Positions 53,943 to 62,554 of a DNA stretch of 64,000 nt are shown here, piece by piece (the first letter of the stretch is position 1; each line of letters starts with the position of its first letter). The DNA is from Ascidiaceihabitans donghaensis (GTDB taxonomy: Bacteria; Pseudomonadota; Alphaproteobacteria; Rhodobacterales; Rhodobacteraceae), in assembly GCF_900302465.1 (NCBI RefSeq), contig NZ_OMOR01000001.1:3504729-3568728 (forward strand), given 5' to 3'. The notes below the pieces were generated by a model. The model did not search any database. It saw only the letters and a program-made list of their open reading frames with translations, and had not been told where the DNA came from. The translations under genes and the position numbers were made by a program.

Positions 53943-54992
53943 ATGCTGTTTACACTTCCCTCAGACGCCACATTGTATGACGCACTGATTGCCCGTGATC
54001 CCGCCTATGACGGGCGGGCATTTGTTGGCGTGCGATCAACTGGCGTATTTTGCCGCCTGACGTGCCCTGCCCGCAAACCCAAAGCCGAAAACTGCAGTTT
54101 CCACGACAGCCCGACCGCCTGCATCGACGCGGGCTTTCGTCCCTGTAATCGGTGCCATCCCATGCACGCTTTGGTGCCGGACGATCCGGCAGTGCAGGAT
54201 TTGTTGACACGATTGGACAACGCCCCCACGCGGCGCTGGTCCGAGACTGATGTGAAGGCACTTGGGCATGATCCCTCTACCATTCGGCGCGCCTTTAAGC
54301 GGCATTTTGGCACGACTTTTCTTGATCTTGCCCGCGCACGTAGACTGCAAGCAGGCTTCACCACATTGGCGGACGGTGGCCGCGTCATCGACGCCCAATT
54401 GGAAGCCGGCTTTGACAGCCCTTCTGCTTTTCGCAAAGCCTTCGCCGCGATGATCGGCCTGCCCCCCGGCGGGTTTCAAAAATCGGCACTGCTGAAAGCC
54501 GATTGGTTTCAAACAGTACTCGGCCCCATGATTGGCGTAGCGGACAACACGCATTTGCATCTGTTGGAATTTGCCGATCGCAAGGCACTACCGGCCGAGC
54601 TTAAGCGCCTTGTGACATCCACAAAATCCGGTGTCGCGATTGGCAGCACCCCGCCCTTGGAACAGGTCAAACAAGAGTTGCAATCTTACTTTGGCGGCCA
54701 GAATGCTACATTCACAACACCCTTGGCGCTTCACGGCACACCCTTTACCAAAGACGTCTGGCGGGCGCTGCAAACCATTCCGGCGGGGCACACCCGAAGC
54801 TATGCCGCTTTGGCTGAAACCATACAGCGCCCCACCGCGACGCGGGCTGTGGCACGGGCCAACGGCGCAAATCAGATCGCGATTTTAATCCCCTGCCACC
54901 GTGTGATTGGCGCTGACGGGGCGCTGACCGGATATGGCGGCGGCGTGTGGCGGAAACGAAAACTCATCGACCTTGAAAGGCAATATCTATGA
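53943..54992 (+). CDS. ada: Bifunctional Ada: methyl-DNA regulator and O6-methylguanine methyltransferase
   Basis: Ada repairs alkylated DNA and activates its own regulon. The 349-residue protein has the N-terminal zinc/methyl-acceptor domain with Cys37, 41, 68 and 71 (GVFCRLTCPARKP and GFRPCNRCHP), an AraC-type helix-turn-helix (about 95-180), and the methyltransferase domain with the acceptor Cys in ILIPCHRVIGADGALTGYGGG. The cysteines match E. coli Ada at one position less. It lies just after chrR, though with hairpins between, and its stop overlaps the start of an isocitrate-lyase-like gene (ATGA). Confidence 0.94.
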   Translation: MLFTLPSDATLYDALIARDPAYDGRAFVGVRSTGVFCRLTCPARKPKAENCSFHDSPTACIDAGFRPCNRCHPMHALVPDDPAVQDLLTRLDNAPTRRWSETDVKALGHDPSTIRRAFKRHFGTTFLDLARARRLQAGFTTLADGGRVIDAQLEAGFDSPSAFRKAFAAMIGLPPGGFQKSALLKADWFQTVLGPMIGVADNTHLHLLEFADRKALPAELKRLVTSTKSGVAIGSTPPLEQVKQELQSYFGGQNATFTTPLALHGTPFTKDVWRALQTIPAGHTRSYAALAETIQRPTATRAVARANGANQIAILIPCHRVIGADGALTGYGGGVWRKRKLIDLERQYL

Positions 54993-55732
54993 CTGATTTC
55001 AAAGCCATGCACATTCCGGGACGACCCTTGGTTCTTTGCAACATTTGGGACGCAGGCAGCGCAGTGGCCGTGGCCAAGGCTAACCCGCCCGCCATCGCAA
55101 CGGGCAGTTGGGCGGTTGCCAAGGCCCAAGGATACGAAGACGGGCAAAACATGCCGTTTGCGCGTTTCCTTGAAACTGTCATTCAAATCAGTGACGCCAT
55201 TAGCTTGCCGCTGACTGTCGATTTTGAAGCCGGCTTCGCGCAAACAGACAATGGGCTGTTTGAAAATCTGCAAAGGTTGGTTGCGGCCGGAGCGATTGGC
55301 ATCAATTTCGAAGACCGCATCATCGGTGGCAAAACGCTTCAAACACGCGAGGCGCAAGCGTCCAAAATCAATGGATTGCGCGGCGTGGAACAAAACCTGT
55401 TTATCAACGCACGCTGCGATTTGATGTTTGATGGCAGTGACCTTGAAACCCAGATGACGCGCTTGCCGGATCTGATCGACCGCGCAAAGGCTTATGCCGA
55501 TGCAGGGGCTGACGGGTTCTTTGTGCCGGGTGTCACGGACCCTGCCCTGATTGAACAAATTTGTGCCGCCAGCCCCCTGCCCGTCAATGTCATGCGCAGC
55601 GACGACACCCATTCAATCGCAGCGCTTGCAGCACTGGGTGTGGCCCGCATCAGCCATGGGCCCGCCCCCTACATCCAAGCAATGCAGGCGTTGACGGACC
55701 GGGCCAAAGCGATGGGCAGCAATCTTGGGTGA
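54989..55732 (+). CDS. Isocitrate lyase/PEP mutase-family protein
   Basis: The 247-residue barrel enzyme belongs to the isocitrate lyase/phosphoenolpyruvate mutase superfamily: LCNIWDAGSAVAVAKANPPAIATGSWAVA at the start, LPLTVDFEAGFAQ with acidic metal ligands, GINFEDRII and FINARCDLMF. Members cleave or rearrange C-C or C-P bonds; the small form here is near to oxaloacetate decarboxylase/2-methylisocitrate-lyase-like proteins but lacks the KKCGH active loop of true isocitrate lyases. No substrate can be given. It overlaps ada, and ada-linked ICL-like genes are known in other Rhodobacterales as I recall. Confidence 0.87.
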   Translation: MTDFKAMHIPGRPLVLCNIWDAGSAVAVAKANPPAIATGSWAVAKAQGYEDGQNMPFARFLETVIQISDAISLPLTVDFEAGFAQTDNGLFENLQRLVAAGAIGINFEDRIIGGKTLQTREAQASKINGLRGVEQNLFINARCDLMFDGSDLETQMTRLPDLIDRAKAYADAGADGFFVPGVTDPALIEQICAASPLPVNVMRSDDTHSIAALAALGVARISHGPAPYIQAMQALTDRAKAMGSNLG

Positions 55733-55736
55733 CGCG

Positions 55737-55772
55737 TTAAGCGTAGCCTTTTTCTTTCATCCAATAGTCCAT
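55737..55772 (-). CDS. Putative 11-codon peptide after rmuC
   Basis: A tiny frame MDYWMKEKGYA starts 19 bases after the rmuC stop on the same strand. A strong AGGAG (within TTAGGAGACGGAC) sits 6 bases before its ATG, better than many real genes in the window. Arms GACGCGT(T)AAG at 55731-55741 and CTTACGCGTC at 55791-55800 enclose it as an inverted repeat. It could be a real micropeptide or a chance frame after a conserved ribosome site. Confidence 0.4.
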   Translation of the reverse strand: MDYWMKEKGYA

Positions 55773-55791
55773 GTCCGTCTCCTAATCCGTC

Positions 55792-57018
55792 TTACGCGTC
55801 GCCCTGCGTCAATGGAACCACGTTTGCAGGCGCGGCTTCAAGCTCTTCGACATCAAAATTATCGAGTTTGGCTGCGCGTTTGCCAGCCCGTTCCGCCGCC
55901 GTGGAAATTCCGTCCAGATCAGCACGCGCCTGACCGAAATGTGTGTTCAGCTTGTTCACACGTTCCACCACAATCTCGACGTCACGGTGCAGGTGTTTCA
56001 AAGTTGTGCGAATGGCCCCTGCCTGTTCTTTCATGCGGGCATCTTTCAGGATCGCGCGCATTGTGTTCAACGTTGCCATGCATGTCGTGGGCGACACGAT
56101 CCAGACTCGCGCATCAAAACCGGCCCGCACCAGATCGGGGAAATTCGCGTGCAGTTCTGCATAAACGGCTTCCGAAGGCAGAAACATCAACGCCCCATCC
56201 GCTGTTTCGCCATCAATGATGTATTTTTCGGAAATATCCGAAATGTGTTTTCTTACATCGGTTTTGAACCGCGCAACCGCCTGTTTAAGATCAATGTCAG
56301 TCTCTGCTTTGCGCATTGCCTCATAGGCATCGAGAGGGAATTTGCTATCGATCACAATAGGCCCGGGCGGGTTCGGCAGCTTGATCAAGCAATCTGCCCG
56401 CTTTCCGTTGCTGAGCGTCGTTTGCAGCGAATAGCTGTCGCTGGGCAGCGCTTTGCCGACAATATCGTTCAGTTGAATTTCCCCAAAAGCACCACGTGTT
56501 TGTTTGTTGCTTAGGATGTCTTGCAGGCTCAGGACATCCCCGGACAATTTGGTGATGTTGTCTTGTGCCTTGTCGATCGCGGCCAACCGTTCTTGCAACT
56601 GCGTCAGGCTGGTGGTCGTTTGCTTTGACGACCCATGCAGGGTTTCGTTCATCCGTTCTTGCATCTCGGCCAAGGAATTTGCCGATTTCAGTGCATTTTC
56701 CGCCAGACGGTCCGTCATCTGCTGTTGAACCATGGCCAAGCGCGCTTCCATGGTTTGGATCACTTGCGTCTGCGTGTTGGCTTGGGTGTCAGACACCGTT
56801 TGCAAACCCCCTTGTAACTGGGCTTGCCCCATAGACAACTGCTGCACATGTTGCCCCAGATAGCCCAACTGCTGTGCCAAAGGCTCTGCCGCCCGCGCAG
56901 AGCGTCTTGCCGCGGAAACCGCCATAAAAAGCAAAACCACAATAAGGACTGGAATGGCCAACACAGCCCAGATCACGCCGTCAGAAAGGCTGATAGCGTA
57001 TCCTGCAATTTCAATCAT
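55792..57018 (-). CDS. rmuC: DNA recombination protein RmuC
   Basis: The 408-residue protein has an N-terminal membrane helix (VIWAVLAIPVLIVVLLFMAV), a long coiled coil at about 50-170, and the RmuC nuclease-like domain with RGAFGEIQLNDIVGKALPSDSYSLQTTLSNGKRADCLIKLPNPPGPIVIDSKFPLDAYEAM. The acidic and Lys residues in that segment fit a restriction-nuclease-like fold. RmuC limits inversion at short inverted repeats. The ATG at 57018 overlaps the mutL stop (ATGA); an upstream frame to 57087 overlaps mutL further and is unlikely. Confidence 0.93.
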   Translation of the reverse strand: MIEIAGYAISLSDGVIWAVLAIPVLIVVLLFMAVSAARRSARAAEPLAQQLGYLGQHVQQLSMGQAQLQGGLQTVSDTQANTQTQVIQTMEARLAMVQQQMTDRLAENALKSANSLAEMQERMNETLHGSSKQTTTSLTQLQERLAAIDKAQDNITKLSGDVLSLQDILSNKQTRGAFGEIQLNDIVGKALPSDSYSLQTTLSNGKRADCLIKLPNPPGPIVIDSKFPLDAYEAMRKAETDIDLKQAVARFKTDVRKHISDISEKYIIDGETADGALMFLPSEAVYAELHANFPDLVRAGFDARVWIVSPTTCMATLNTMRAILKDARMKEQAGAIRTTLKHLHRDVEIVVERVNKLNTHFGQARADLDGISTAAERAGKRAAKLDNFDVEELEAAPANVVPLTQGDA

Positions 57019-58847
57019 GTGCGCCCGAATAGCCGTTCGATGTCTGCCAATTTCAGCTCCACATAGGTGGGGCGTCCGTGGTTGCATTGACCGGAATGCG
57101 GGGTCGCTTCCATTTCACGTAACAACGCATTCATTTCCTCGGCCCGCATCCAGCGGCCAGACCGGATCGACCCATGGCAGGCCACTCGGCTTAGGATCGC
57201 TTCTACCTTGGCCTGCACCATGTTTGAGCTGCCTTGATCCGCCAATTCATCGAGAATATCCAAAATCATCGCACGCGCGTTGACCTCGCCCAATATTGCA
57301 GGCGTTTCGCGTACGGCAATCGCACCGCCACCGAAGGGTTCAATCCCCAATCCAAAGCGCGCCAAGTCATCCGCAACGTCCAGCAATCGGGCGCAGTCGC
57401 CTTCGGACAGTTCAACGATTTCAGGGATCAGCAGCCCTTGGGTTGCAACCCCGTTTTCCGCCATCTGGTGTTTCAGTTTTTCATAAACCAACCGCTCATG
57501 CGCCGCATGTTGATCGACGATAACCATGCCATGTGCGGTTTGGGCGATAATATAGTTTTCGTGGACTTGCCCACGCGCCGTGCCCAATGGCAGGTCTTGG
57601 GGCGCCTCATCTGGCACAGGGTCAGGAGCCATAACCTGACCGCTGTAATCTTGACGCATCTCTGCAAAGCCGGGCGCTTGCGTCTCGTGGGGTGTGACAC
57701 GCGACCCAACGTGGGGACGGTCCATCTGATACACACGCCCGGCCGAGGTCTCTGGTGTCATCGCCCCCAAAGTGGCACCCGCAACAGTGGTCGACGCCCG
57801 ATGCCCAGCATCCGCCAAAGCATGTCGTAGCGCGGACACGATCAATCCACGCGCCAGCCCCGGATCGCGAAAGCGCACTTCGGATTTGGCCGGGTGCACA
57901 TTCACATCCACCAGCGTCGGGTCGCAATCCAGAAACAGGGCCGCCGCAGGGTGACGATCACGGCTTAGAAAATCGAAATAGGCCCCACGCAACGCACCCA
58001 CCAGCAACTTGTCACGCACCGGGCGACCGTTGACGAACAGATACTGCGCCACGGCTGAACCACGCGAGTAGGTAGGCAACGCAGCATATCCTGTCAGATG
58101 CAGCCCCTCACGCTCTGCGTCTATTTTCAGGCTGTTGTCTGCAAATTCGCGGCCCAAAACCGTGGCCAGTCGTCCGTGCAGCGCGTCGAACATATCCCCT
58201 GTTTCCGCTTCGGCGCGAAAGGTCGTGCGGGGGGCGTCGCCGCTGACATCGCGCAGCTCAAAGCGCACAAATGGCTCGGCCATCGCAAGGCGCTTGATCA
58301 CGTCCCCAATGGCTTGGGATTCGGCGCGGTCAGTACGCAGGAACTTCAACCGCGCAGGCGTAGCATAGAACAAATCCCGCAAGGTGATCACGGTACCCGC
58401 GTTCAAAGCAGCAGGTCGCACGTCGCCAACATGTCCACCTTCGACATTGATCTCGAAGGCTGCAGCCCCGGGCACGCGCGAGGTGATATTCAAACGCCCG
58501 ACGGCACCCAAAGATGGCAAGGCTTCGCCCCGAAAGCCAAAAGTGTGGATGTTCAACAGGTCCGATCCGTCGATTTTTGATGTCGCATGGCGTGACAGTG
58601 CCAATGGCAAATCATCGCCAGCGATGCCGCAGCCGTCATCCGTGACGCGGATCAGGGTCTTGCCACCGTCCGCCACGTCGATGGTGATGCGCATTGCACC
58701 GGCATCTATCGCGTTTTCCACCAACTCCTTAACAGCAGAGGCAGGACGTTCGACCACTTCGCCCGCAGCGATGCGATTGATCGCAGCATCGTCAAGTTGG
58801 CGGATTACGGGGCGGTTTTCGCTGATGTTGGGGTCAATTGCGGCCAT
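57015..58847 (-). CDS. mutL: DNA mismatch repair protein MutL
   Basis: MutL links mismatch recognition by MutS to strand removal. The 610-residue protein has the GHKL ATPase (NAIDAGAMRITIDV, VTDDGCGIAGDDL, GFRGEALPSLGAVG, TVITLRDLFYATPARLKFL) and a C-terminal dimerisation domain. The latter contains DQHAAHERLVYE, an exact match to the DQHAX2EX4E endonuclease motif, and CNHGRPTYVEL near the end. It is therefore expected to nick DNA itself, as in organisms without MutH. The ATG at 58847 is used; an upstream ATG at 58868 would add 7 residues. rmuC follows with a 4-base overlap. Confidence 0.95.
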   Translation of the reverse strand: MAAIDPNISENRPVIRQLDDAAINRIAAGEVVERPASAVKELVENAIDAGAMRITIDVADGGKTLIRVTDDGCGIAGDDLPLALSRHATSKIDGSDLLNIHTFGFRGEALPSLGAVGRLNITSRVPGAAAFEINVEGGHVGDVRPAALNAGTVITLRDLFYATPARLKFLRTDRAESQAIGDVIKRLAMAEPFVRFELRDVSGDAPRTTFRAEAETGDMFDALHGRLATVLGREFADNSLKIDAEREGLHLTGYAALPTYSRGSAVAQYLFVNGRPVRDKLLVGALRGAYFDFLSRDRHPAAALFLDCDPTLVDVNVHPAKSEVRFRDPGLARGLIVSALRHALADAGHRASTTVAGATLGAMTPETSAGRVYQMDRPHVGSRVTPHETQAPGFAEMRQDYSGQVMAPDPVPDEAPQDLPLGTARGQVHENYIIAQTAHGMVIVDQHAAHERLVYEKLKHQMAENGVATQGLLIPEIVELSEGDCARLLDVADDLARFGLGIEPFGGGAIAVRETPAILGEVNARAMILDILDELADQGSSNMVQAKVEAILSRVACHGSIRSGRWMRAEEMNALLREMEATPHSGQCNHGRPTYVELKLADIERLFGRT

Positions 58848-58891
58848 GCCCCGATATGTAGCATGCAAAGACGCGATTCGACCAGCAAGGT

Positions 58892-58914
58892 AAGGCGGGG
58901 TTTAGCCCGCCTTT
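58892..58914 (-). terminator. Terminator-like hairpin after the class III aminotransferase
   Basis: A perfect 8-bp stem AAGGCGGG / CCCGCCTT with a 6-base loop lies about 70 bases beyond the aminotransferase stop and before mutL. The U-tract on the minus strand is short, so termination may be partial. Confidence 0.6.
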
Positions 58915-58981
58915 CTGGTGTTTTGGTTAACGCGCTGAAAAGGCTGCAAAGACGCCGTAAGGTGTGGCTTGCCGCACCTGA

Positions 58982-60331
58982 TTACGCCGCTGCAAAGCCC
59001 GCATCCAACCCCGTCAAAACACGGTTCACTTCATCTTCGGTGATGATCAACGGCGGCGACATCAAGATGTTGTTGCCGCCCAAACGCACCATAACGCCCG
59101 CATCATACGCCGCTGCATGAATGCGCTTCATCGTGGCCATGTCCATGGGGGTTTTGGCGCCGCGGTCCGACACCAGTTCAAGCCCTGTCATCAACCCATG
59201 CCCACCGCGGACGTCCCCGATGATATCGTATTTCTCCATCAATTTGACACATCCATCATACAGCTGTGTGCCCCGCAAACCGGCATTGGTCTTTGTGTCC
59301 AAACGCAAGGTTTCAGACAGACAAGCTGTCACAGCGGCTGCCCCAACCGGATGCGCGGAATAGGTGTAGCCGTGGAAAATCGCACCGTCTTCGCCAGATG
59401 TTTCAAACACCTCTGCCACAGCCTCCGACATCAAGGCCGCGCCAACCGGGAAGTACCCCGAAGTGATCCCTTTTGCGCAACACATCATATCAGGCTGCAC
59501 GCCAAAGTGGGTGCTGCCGGACCAATCGCCAGACCGTCCAAAGCCTGTAATCACTTCGTCCGCAATCATCAAAATTCCGTGGCGGTCGCAAATTTCGCGC
59601 ATCAGCTTCATGAAATGCTGCCCAGGAACAATCACACCACCCGCGCCCTGAATAGGCTCCATGATAAATGCGGCGATGCTGCCTGCGCCTTGGAACGCAA
59701 TTTCATCTTCCATGGCAGCTGCAATGTTTTGGGCCAACACATCGGGATCCGTTTCATTGTACGGATTGCGATACGTGTATGGGCTGGGCATGTGAAAACA
59801 CCCCGGCATCAACGGTTCATAGTTGATGCGAAACCGGTTGTTTCCATTCACAGAAGCCCCGCCAAAATGCGTGCCGTGATACCCCTTCTTCAAGGACAGG
59901 AATTTGGTGCGGTTGGGGGCGCCCTTGATGCGGTGATATTGCCGCGCAAGACGCAGGCAGGTTTCGACGGAATCCGACCCGCCCGAGGTGAAGAACACCC
60001 GCCCCATGCCGTCAGCCTCGAAGAACTCACGCACCGCATAAGACGCCTCGATCGCGGTGGGGTTGGATGTGCCTGCAAAGGCCGAATAATAGGGCAAATC
60101 ATATAGTTGCTTGGCAATGGCATCTTTGACCACATCGTTGGAATAGCCAAGGTTCACGCACCACAACCCGCCAACGGCATCCACCGTTTCATGCCCGTCG
60201 ATGTCCTTGATGACAGAGCCCTCGGCCCCTGTGATGATCGTCGGCGCATTGTCTTTTGCCGCGCCCGGGTGCCCCATGGGGTGCCACAAGTGTTGCGCAT
60301 TATTGGCGCGCAGGAAGTTGTCGTCTTTCAT
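58982..60331 (-). CDS. Class III (omega) aminotransferase
   Basis: This 449-residue PLP enzyme is a class III aminotransferase of the putrescine/omega-amino acid:pyruvate branch. It has HLWHPMGH at the start, VDAVGGLWCVNLGY, FFTSGGSDSVETCLRLARQYHRI, GYHGTHFGGASV, MEPIQGAGGVIVP, ADEVITGFGRSG and the PLP-lysine in CCAKGITSGYFPVGAALMS. Likely donors include putrescine, beta-alanine or taurine; the exact one cannot be read from sequence alone. AAGGAG precedes the ATG. It is the next gene after the metal transporter block but has a 107-base gap and its own probable promoter. Confidence 0.92.
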   Translation of the reverse strand: MKDDNFLRANNAQHLWHPMGHPGAAKDNAPTIITGAEGSVIKDIDGHETVDAVGGLWCVNLGYSNDVVKDAIAKQLYDLPYYSAFAGTSNPTAIEASYAVREFFEADGMGRVFFTSGGSDSVETCLRLARQYHRIKGAPNRTKFLSLKKGYHGTHFGGASVNGNNRFRINYEPLMPGCFHMPSPYTYRNPYNETDPDVLAQNIAAAMEDEIAFQGAGSIAAFIMEPIQGAGGVIVPGQHFMKLMREICDRHGILMIADEVITGFGRSGDWSGSTHFGVQPDMMCCAKGITSGYFPVGAALMSEAVAEVFETSGEDGAIFHGYTYSAHPVGAAAVTACLSETLRLDTKTNAGLRGTQLYDGCVKLMEKYDIIGDVRGGHGLMTGLELVSDRGAKTPMDMATMKRIHAAAYDAGVMVRLGGNNILMSPPLIITEDEVNRVLTGLDAGFAAA

Positions 60332-60418
60332 GGCAGGCTCTCCTTTTTTGGCTTGGGGGCAGAGGGCCAGAAAATTCTCCGTTTGGCAAGCGCCGACACT
60401 TGGGACCCGCCCTCGATC

Positions 60419-60448
60419 ACGGTCCTGGGGTCAGGACTCTAGGACCGT
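60419..60448. promoter_or_regulatory. Inverted repeat at the 3' end of the metal permease gene
   Basis: Perfect 8-bp arms ACGGTCCT (60419-60426) and AGGACCGT (60441-60448) bracket the stop codon of the permease gene. The 14-base loop contains another AGGAC. No U-tract follows, so a role in termination or as an operator for the next gene is only possible. Confidence 0.3.
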
Positions 60449-61350
60449 TTGCGGTGGGGTCCCAGGATTGCCGCCAGCGCAAGGTTGACCCCCGACATGG
60501 TCGCGATCATCCCCGCCGCGCTGACAGACGCGTCAAACCCCAGCCACAACGGCCCGTAGCCCGCCAACACATAGCCCGCGACCGCAGCCAGCAGCGCAAA
60601 CAACATCGACCACGCCACCTGGGTTTCCAACCGGTTTGTCATCATACGAGCAGCGGCAGGGGGGCATATGAACATCGCAATCACGATAATCGATCCCACT
60701 GCATCAAATGCAGCCACTGCGGCGATGGCGGAAACGACCACCAAAGCCAGCCCCAAAGGCCGTGTGCGCATACCAATGGTCTGGGCGAACCCTTCATCAA
60801 AGGTCGAGATTTTCAGCGGCCGCCAGAATACACCGATAAACAGCCCCACCAAAACAAGCGTGCCTGCCATACGCGGCAGCTCAACCGGCAGCCCGGAAAG
60901 TGCGTCCAGATCCAGCAGCGACGACCATCCCAAAGCATCCAGCCAGATCAGACTTTCCAAGTTGCCAAACAGGGCATGCTCCACGTCCAGATGCACGCTG
61001 CTGGTGTCGGACTGCTCCAAAAGCAACACCCCGCCTGCGAACATGGTGGTGAACACAACCCCCATGGCGGCCCCCGGTTCGATCTTGCCCAACCGTTGTA
61101 TCGCTTCTATCGCCGCAACTGCGATGACCGCCGCTGCTGCTGCGCCCAACAACATGGGAAGCGCCGCGACCATACCGCTCAGCAAGAAGGCAACGACGAT
61201 CCCCGGCAACACCACATGGCTGATCGCGTCACCGATTAATGCCTGCCTGCGCAACAACAGGAAATTGCCGGGCAGCGCACAGGCCATCGCCACAAAAATA
61301 CCGATCAGCATCGGGGTCAGAGACAGGGGGACAAACTCTGCGCCGCTCAT
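60439..61350 (-). CDS. Metal ABC transporter permease (ABC-3 family, second)
   Basis: The 303-residue permease has eight or nine membrane helices of the ABC-3 family: LMIGIFVAMACALPGNFLLLRRQALIGDAISHVVLPGIVVAF, with the ISH motif in the coupling helix region, then GVVFTTMFAGGVLLL and IVIAMFICPPAAARMMTNRL. This family moves manganese, zinc or iron(II). It is the last gene of the four-gene operon, overlapping the longer permease stop (ATGA). Two permeases beside one ATPase and one binding protein is the TroABCD/SitABCD arrangement. Confidence 0.9.
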   Translation of the reverse strand: MSGAEFVPLSLTPMLIGIFVAMACALPGNFLLLRRQALIGDAISHVVLPGIVVAFLLSGMVAALPMLLGAAAAAVIAVAAIEAIQRLGKIEPGAAMGVVFTTMFAGGVLLLEQSDTSSVHLDVEHALFGNLESLIWLDALGWSSLLDLDALSGLPVELPRMAGTLVLVGLFIGVFWRPLKISTFDEGFAQTIGMRTRPLGLALVVVSAIAAVAAFDAVGSIIVIAMFICPPAAARMMTNRLETQVAWSMLFALLAAVAGYVLAGYGPLWLGFDASVSAAGMIATMSGVNLALAAILGPHRKRS

Positions 61351-62552
61351 GCCCCGACCCCTTGCGGGCGCGCCAATTGCGCATCCACGTCGCGCAATTG
61401 ATCCGTTGTCAAAAGCGTTTCCAGATCTGTCAGCCCATCATACAAAACTGCTGCGGCCTCATAGCTTTGATCCCCGCGCACAATTGTCCACCGCGCTTCG
61501 TCCAGCATGGCCTTGGCCGCCCGCGCCTGACCTGCGTCTGTGGGCACACCATCGGCCAAAACCAGACCGGCCCGCTTCAGCAAACGCATCGTCAGCCCCT
61601 CGTAAATGGGTTGGTTCTGGGCCAGCGCAAGCAATCCTTGCCGCAAATGCACCCGTTTTTGGAACGTCCGGTGGCGTAGAAACGAAGACAAAACACCGCG
61701 ACCGGGCGCAAACAGAAGCGATAAGGCAAACAACGCAAAGCTGGCCAACACAATAATAGGACCCGTCGGCACATTCGGCAGCGCGGCAGACGTTGCGGCA
61801 CCAACATACCCGGAGACGCCGCCTGCAAGCCCCGCAATCAGCACCACATGATCGGTGCGTTCCGTCCAGAACCGTGCTGTGACAGGCGGAATAATCAGCA
61901 AAGCCACAATCAGGATCAGACCGACAATTTTCAAACCTACAACAGTCACCGCCAAAACGATGCCCATCATAGCCAAATCAATCCGGGTCACGTTGCGGCC
62001 CGATGCGCTTGCGTACTCGGGATCAAACGCAGCCAACGTCAAAGGCCTGCGCAGCACCAAGACCAGAAACAACGTCAGCGCCGCCGATCCCGCCAGAACA
62101 ATCGCGTCGGTGCGTAACATTCCAGCGGTTGATCCCAAAAGGAAGCCTTCCAAACCAGCTTGGCGTCCCGCGCTCATGGATTGGATCACGGTCAAAATAA
62201 CGATGCCAAATCCGAAAAACACCGACAACACGGCCCCAATGGCCGCGTCTTCGGCCAGCCGCGTGCGTGTGGACAACCAACTGACACACAACAATCCGAT
62301 GCCCGCAGACACCGCCCCGCCCAATAGCAACCCCACCAAAGATCGCCCGTCACCGCCCAGCGCCACCATGATAATAAACGCAAGCCCCACGCCGGGCAGC
62401 GTCGCGTGTGACACGGCATCACTGACAAGGGCGCGTTTGCGCAGGAACAAGAACGTGCCACCGACGCCAGCCGCCATACCCAACAGCATGGCGCCCAGCG
62501 TCACAAGCGTGGCGTTATAGCCAAGCCCCAATAACAATGCGTCCGAAATCAT
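61347..62552 (-). CDS. Metal ABC transporter permease with C-terminal DtxR-like extension
   Basis: The first 280 residues are an ABC-3 permease: MAAGVGGTFLFLRKRALVSDAVSHATLPGVGLAFI, then VLSVFFGFGIVILTV, GLILIVALLIIPPVTARFWT. The remaining 120 residues are soluble and read FQKRVHLRQGLLALAQNQPIYEG, LTMRLLKRAGLVLADGVPTDAGQARAAKAM, a winged-helix-like pattern seen in DtxR/MntR-type extensions of TroC-like permeases. The extension may sense the metal and gate transport, though this is inferred. At 401 residues it is much longer than its sister (303). Its start lies 2 bases from the ATPase stop. Confidence 0.88.
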   Translation of the reverse strand: MISDALLLGLGYNATLVTLGAMLLGMAAGVGGTFLFLRKRALVSDAVSHATLPGVGLAFIIMVALGGDGRSLVGLLLGGAVSAGIGLLCVSWLSTRTRLAEDAAIGAVLSVFFGFGIVILTVIQSMSAGRQAGLEGFLLGSTAGMLRTDAIVLAGSAALTLFLVLVLRRPLTLAAFDPEYASASGRNVTRIDLAMMGIVLAVTVVGLKIVGLILIVALLIIPPVTARFWTERTDHVVLIAGLAGGVSGYVGAATSAALPNVPTGPIIVLASFALFALSLLFAPGRGVLSSFLRHRTFQKRVHLRQGLLALAQNQPIYEGLTMRLLKRAGLVLADGVPTDAGQARAAKAMLDEARWTIVRGDQSYEAAAVLYDGLTDLETLLTTDQLRDVDAQLARPQGVGA

Positions 62553-62554
62553 GA

